DNA of 8,369 bases from Pirellulales bacterium (GTDB lineage: Bacteria; Planctomycetota; Planctomycetia; Pirellulales; JALHLM01): positions 1-8,369 of the forward strand of contig JALHLM010000253.1 of assembly GCA_022844585.1 (NCBI GenBank), read 5' to 3'. The position numbers and the translations under genes were made by a program. This document shows, one piece after another, positions 6,832 through 8,369 of the stretch. How positions within the stretch are numbered: the stretch's first letter is position 1; every line of letters starts with the position of its first letter. The notes beneath the pieces are model-generated. The model was not told the DNA's origin, did no database searches, and worked only from the letters and a program-made list of their open reading frames with translations.

Positions 6832-6873
6832 CTCGCTTCCGCGTTCCCGCTTCCTTTTTCATTTCCTTTTTCT

Positions 6874-6970
6874 GGAAGTGCTTGCACACCTGGTGGTGGC
6901 CACGGTCTTCAAAATCGCTGTGCCGAGCGTGAACCGCGCGGCAGGTGGGTTCGATTCCCATGCACTTCCG
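6874..6970 (+). tRNA. selC: tRNA-Sec (selenocysteine), anticodon TCA
   Basis: This is a selenocysteine tRNA, which delivers Sec at recoded UGA codons with SelA, SelB and SelD. An 8-bp acceptor stem (GGAAGTGC 6874-6881 with GCACTTCC 6962-6969) plus a 5-bp T stem (6945-6949 with 6957-6961, one G-U pair, loop TTCGATT) gives the bacterial 8+5 layout. The anticodon loop CTTCAAA (6907-6913) carries TCA at 6909-6911. A long variable arm (6922-6942) has seven pairs and one A-G mismatch. The discriminator is G6970; CCA is not encoded. The D stem (6884-6890 with 6895-6900) reaches six pairs around a 4-base loop only if A6886 is bulged, and the anticodon stem (6901-6906 with 6914-6920) reaches six only if C6918 is bulged. 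These bulges are odd and could reflect lineage variation, decay or base-calling errors. Confidence 0.93.
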
Positions 6971-7185
6971 TTGTTGACTTCGCAAAGTTTCGTTCCGAGT
7001 CGCTTGGCGCCGCGCAAGTGATCGGTTCGCAAGCCGTTTCTCGTTGAGCGTGCGATTCTCCACGCGAGTGGAATGCGACGATTTCAATGACGGAGGATGT
7101 CCTGCGAGTCACACGACGGGGCATGGGCGAAGATCGCCCTGATACGTACTCTTACCTGAACAAACGGGGGGCCTTTTATGGTGGC
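6971..7185. other. Non-coding stretch between tRNA-Sec and transposase remnants
   Basis: I see no supportable gene here. It contains TCCAC-GCGA-GTGGA (7059-7072), a 5-bp stem with a GNRA tetraloop, and GGGCGA-AGA-TCGCCC (7125-7139), a 6-bp stem with a triloop. GTGGCC-TACGTC-GGCCAC (7181-7198) overlaps the end of the IS3-like fragment. No T-tracts follow these hairpins. The stretch from about 7140 to 7200 could be an insertion-sequence end, but no matching terminal repeat is visible in the window. Confidence 0.4.
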
Positions 7186-7327
7186 CTACGTCGGCCACGC
7201 CGCACGAAAGGTCTCCACGTCTGGCTCGGTCATGCTTTCGCAAATCTCATGATGCACGATGTAGCGGCTGGAGCCATCCAGCACCGAACAGAGATAGTAC
7301 AACGTGCCGCCCAGGTTGAGTACTTGG
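7186..7327 (-). pseudogene. IS3-type transposase fragment (integrase core, fused tail)
   Basis: The last part of the 276-codon minus-strand frame (8016 to 7186) reads LNLGGTLYYLCSVLDGSSRY and continues IVHHEICESMTEPDVET. This matches the piece of the IS3-family rve integrase core that lies between the first catalytic Asp (normally in WHxDxSY just before) and the second (SDNGPQF after). Both catalytic parts are missing, and the similarity stops near 7210, where the frame ends in unrelated FRAAWPT. The fragment cannot be active. It is joined in frame to the C-terminal part of a different transposase, with the junction near 7327. Family recognition is from recalled sequence patterns. Confidence 0.7.
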
Positions 7328-8234
7328 CCGCGCCAAGTTTTGGTCATCCAATCCGCGTAGACGGACCAGGCTTCCTCGCGCGAGCGCGTGCAGAGCGCCG
7401 CCGCGCGAAACAGATACGTCACGGCGTGCGTGAAGTCGAGGATCGGAACGAATTTGGGGAAGTACGTCTCGTGGATGGTCCAGTTGCAGGCCAGGCCGTC
7501 TCCCAGGAAGGCTTGCCGCGAGGCCTCGTCGAATCGACGACGGCGGGCTTCACGTTGCATCTGCGCGCCGAACTGCCGGGAAGGCCTCATGCTGGAGAGC
7601 ACCGTGCGCAACAAGCGTTTCGGTTTGTGCGGCGGTTGCTTCGCGCGGCATTTCCGCTGGGCTTTCGAAGACGCCTGCTGCTCGGGCAAATCGTCGCTTT
7701 CCCCCGTGTTTTCCCGGGTTTTCGCCGTCTCCGTCAGCTTCGCCACGTGCTGAGAGTTCAAGAAGCACGCCGGCGGATCGGGCTGCGGATCGACCGCCGA
7801 CGTCTGGCTTTCGGCGCTGACCAGGATCGCGTTCTTCGTTTCGTTCCAGCCTTTCCCTTCCAGATGCACGCCCGGGCCTTGGTCCATTTGCCGCGTGCGA
7901 ACCGGCGACAGTGCCGGCACTTGGCGACCGTTTCCAGCAACTCCAATGGTCCGTCCAGCGAGTGGACCGAGCGCTGCTTCGGCTTCACTGGACACTTTCG
8001 CCCACAGTCCGGGCAAGCAGCGTCCGCGGACCCGGACGCCGCGACGTCCCGCGCCCGCTCCGCCTGAATCATCCGGCTGAACTGCTGGCCCAGCGCGTGC
8101 GCGGGCAACTCGATCTGATCATAATGCGGCGTCCCGCTCCCCTGCTCGACCGCCTGCAACTCGGCGGCCAACACCGAAGCCCGCTTCAACAAATCCCGCA
8201 GGTCCTTCCGCAACCGATCTCGTTTCGCAACCAT
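7328..8234 (-). pseudogene. ISKra4-like zinc-ribbon DDE transposase remnant
   Basis: Two overlapping minus-strand frames together hold a decayed transposase. The N-terminal part starts at ATG 8234 with AGAGGTG as ribosome binding site. It shows a helical region, the stretch PHYDQIELPAHALGQQFSR, and a zinc ribbon (C74, C77, C81 and C106, C109) ending in CRHCRR near 7902. The meaningful reading then moves to another frame: GPGVHLEGKGWNETKNAIL (from about 7875), DPQPDPPACFL, MQREARRRRF, then GDGLACNW followed by YFPKFVPILDFTHAVTYL. The GDG...LDFxHA pattern is typical of this DDE group. The segment normally linking the ribbon to GPGVH, which should carry the first catalytic Asp, is absent, and the junction shifts frame at about 7885-7902. 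The C-terminal end is replaced by an IS3 fragment near 7327. The family label is moderately sure; inactivity is nearly certain. Confidence 0.75.
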
Positions 8235-8369
8235 GCGACACCTCTGCTAATCCAAAAAAACCACCCCCCGGCCCACCAACCCACCGCAGCTTATCCCGCA
8301 AAACCCAAATCCTCCTATTGACGTTTTTCACCACCTCAAGATCACTGCAAAAGCTGGGATGCACCCACA
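8235..8369. other. Leader of the transposase remnant, possible element end
   Basis: No gene is supported here. On the minus strand this is the upstream region of the transposase start at 8234, and it contains a ribosome binding site directly before that ATG. Near the window edge, GGGATGCACCC (8353-8363) is a near-palindrome with an adjoining T and A (TGGG...CCCA). It could be part of a terminal repeat, but the window ends and no partner copy is found inside it. An A7 run lies at 8254-8260. Confidence 0.3.

Noticed and set aside
6716..7124. Minus-strand ORFs containing MGIEPTC or GNRTHLPRGSRS
   Set aside because: These peptides are the well-known artefact of translating a tRNA gene in antisense; here the tRNA is tRNA-Sec at 6874-6970.
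7087..8067. Plus-strand 326-aa ORF
   Set aside because: It lies antisense to the transposase remnants, is Arg-rich and lacks any motif. The minus-strand frames carry the recognisable transposase sequence.

Overview
The window looks like chromosomal DNA from a high-GC planctomycete. This rests on recognised protein styles: a Wza-like exporter with a duplicated YxIExxDxLxI motif, a secreted Pro/Ala-rich protein with a TQWRRWPG motif, and a Cache-PAS kinase paired with an ANTAR regulator. It is recall plus reading of the sequence, not a database search.

Layout. Positions 1-385 hold no gene. They carry an 8-bp perfect inverted repeat, a few decayed period-7 units, and an uninterrupted array of 25 heptamers (TGGCTCC) that ends 25 bp before the first start codon. 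Genes at 386-1495 (outer-membrane polysaccharide export lipoprotein) and 1556-2581 (secreted Pro/Ala-rich protein of unknown function) form a probable two-gene unit for cell-surface or exopolysaccharide work. After an intergenic stretch with hairpins come a membrane sensor histidine kinase (2784-4973) and an ANTAR response regulator (4970-5560), translationally coupled by an ATGA overlap. The output of this pair should be RNA binding and transcription antitermination, not DNA binding. A PIG-L/BshB-type deacetylase converges on them from the minus strand (5585-6409). A small 75-aa protein diverges from it (6556-6783).

The most notable RNA gene is a selenocysteine tRNA (6874-6970, anticodon TCA). 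It has the 8+5 acceptor/T architecture, a long variable arm, a G discriminator and no encoded CCA. It implies that the organism probably decodes some UGA codons as selenocysteine, so ORFs that stop at UGA elsewhere in the genome deserve a second look. No selA, selB or selD gene is in view.

Downstream of the tRNA is a mobile-element graveyard on the minus strand (about 7186-8234). It holds a zinc-ribbon DDE transposase (ISKra4-like) that has lost its middle and its first catalytic segment, joined in frame to a small fragment of an IS3-type integrase core. The result is a chimeric 276-codon open frame that is almost certainly non-functional. The right edge (8235-8369) may hold the end of that element.

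No CRISPR array, toxin-antitoxin pair or phage module was seen. The items most worth following are the selenocysteine tRNA with its two unusual bulges, the heptamer array in front of the exporter, and the unknown RNA targets of the ANTAR system.
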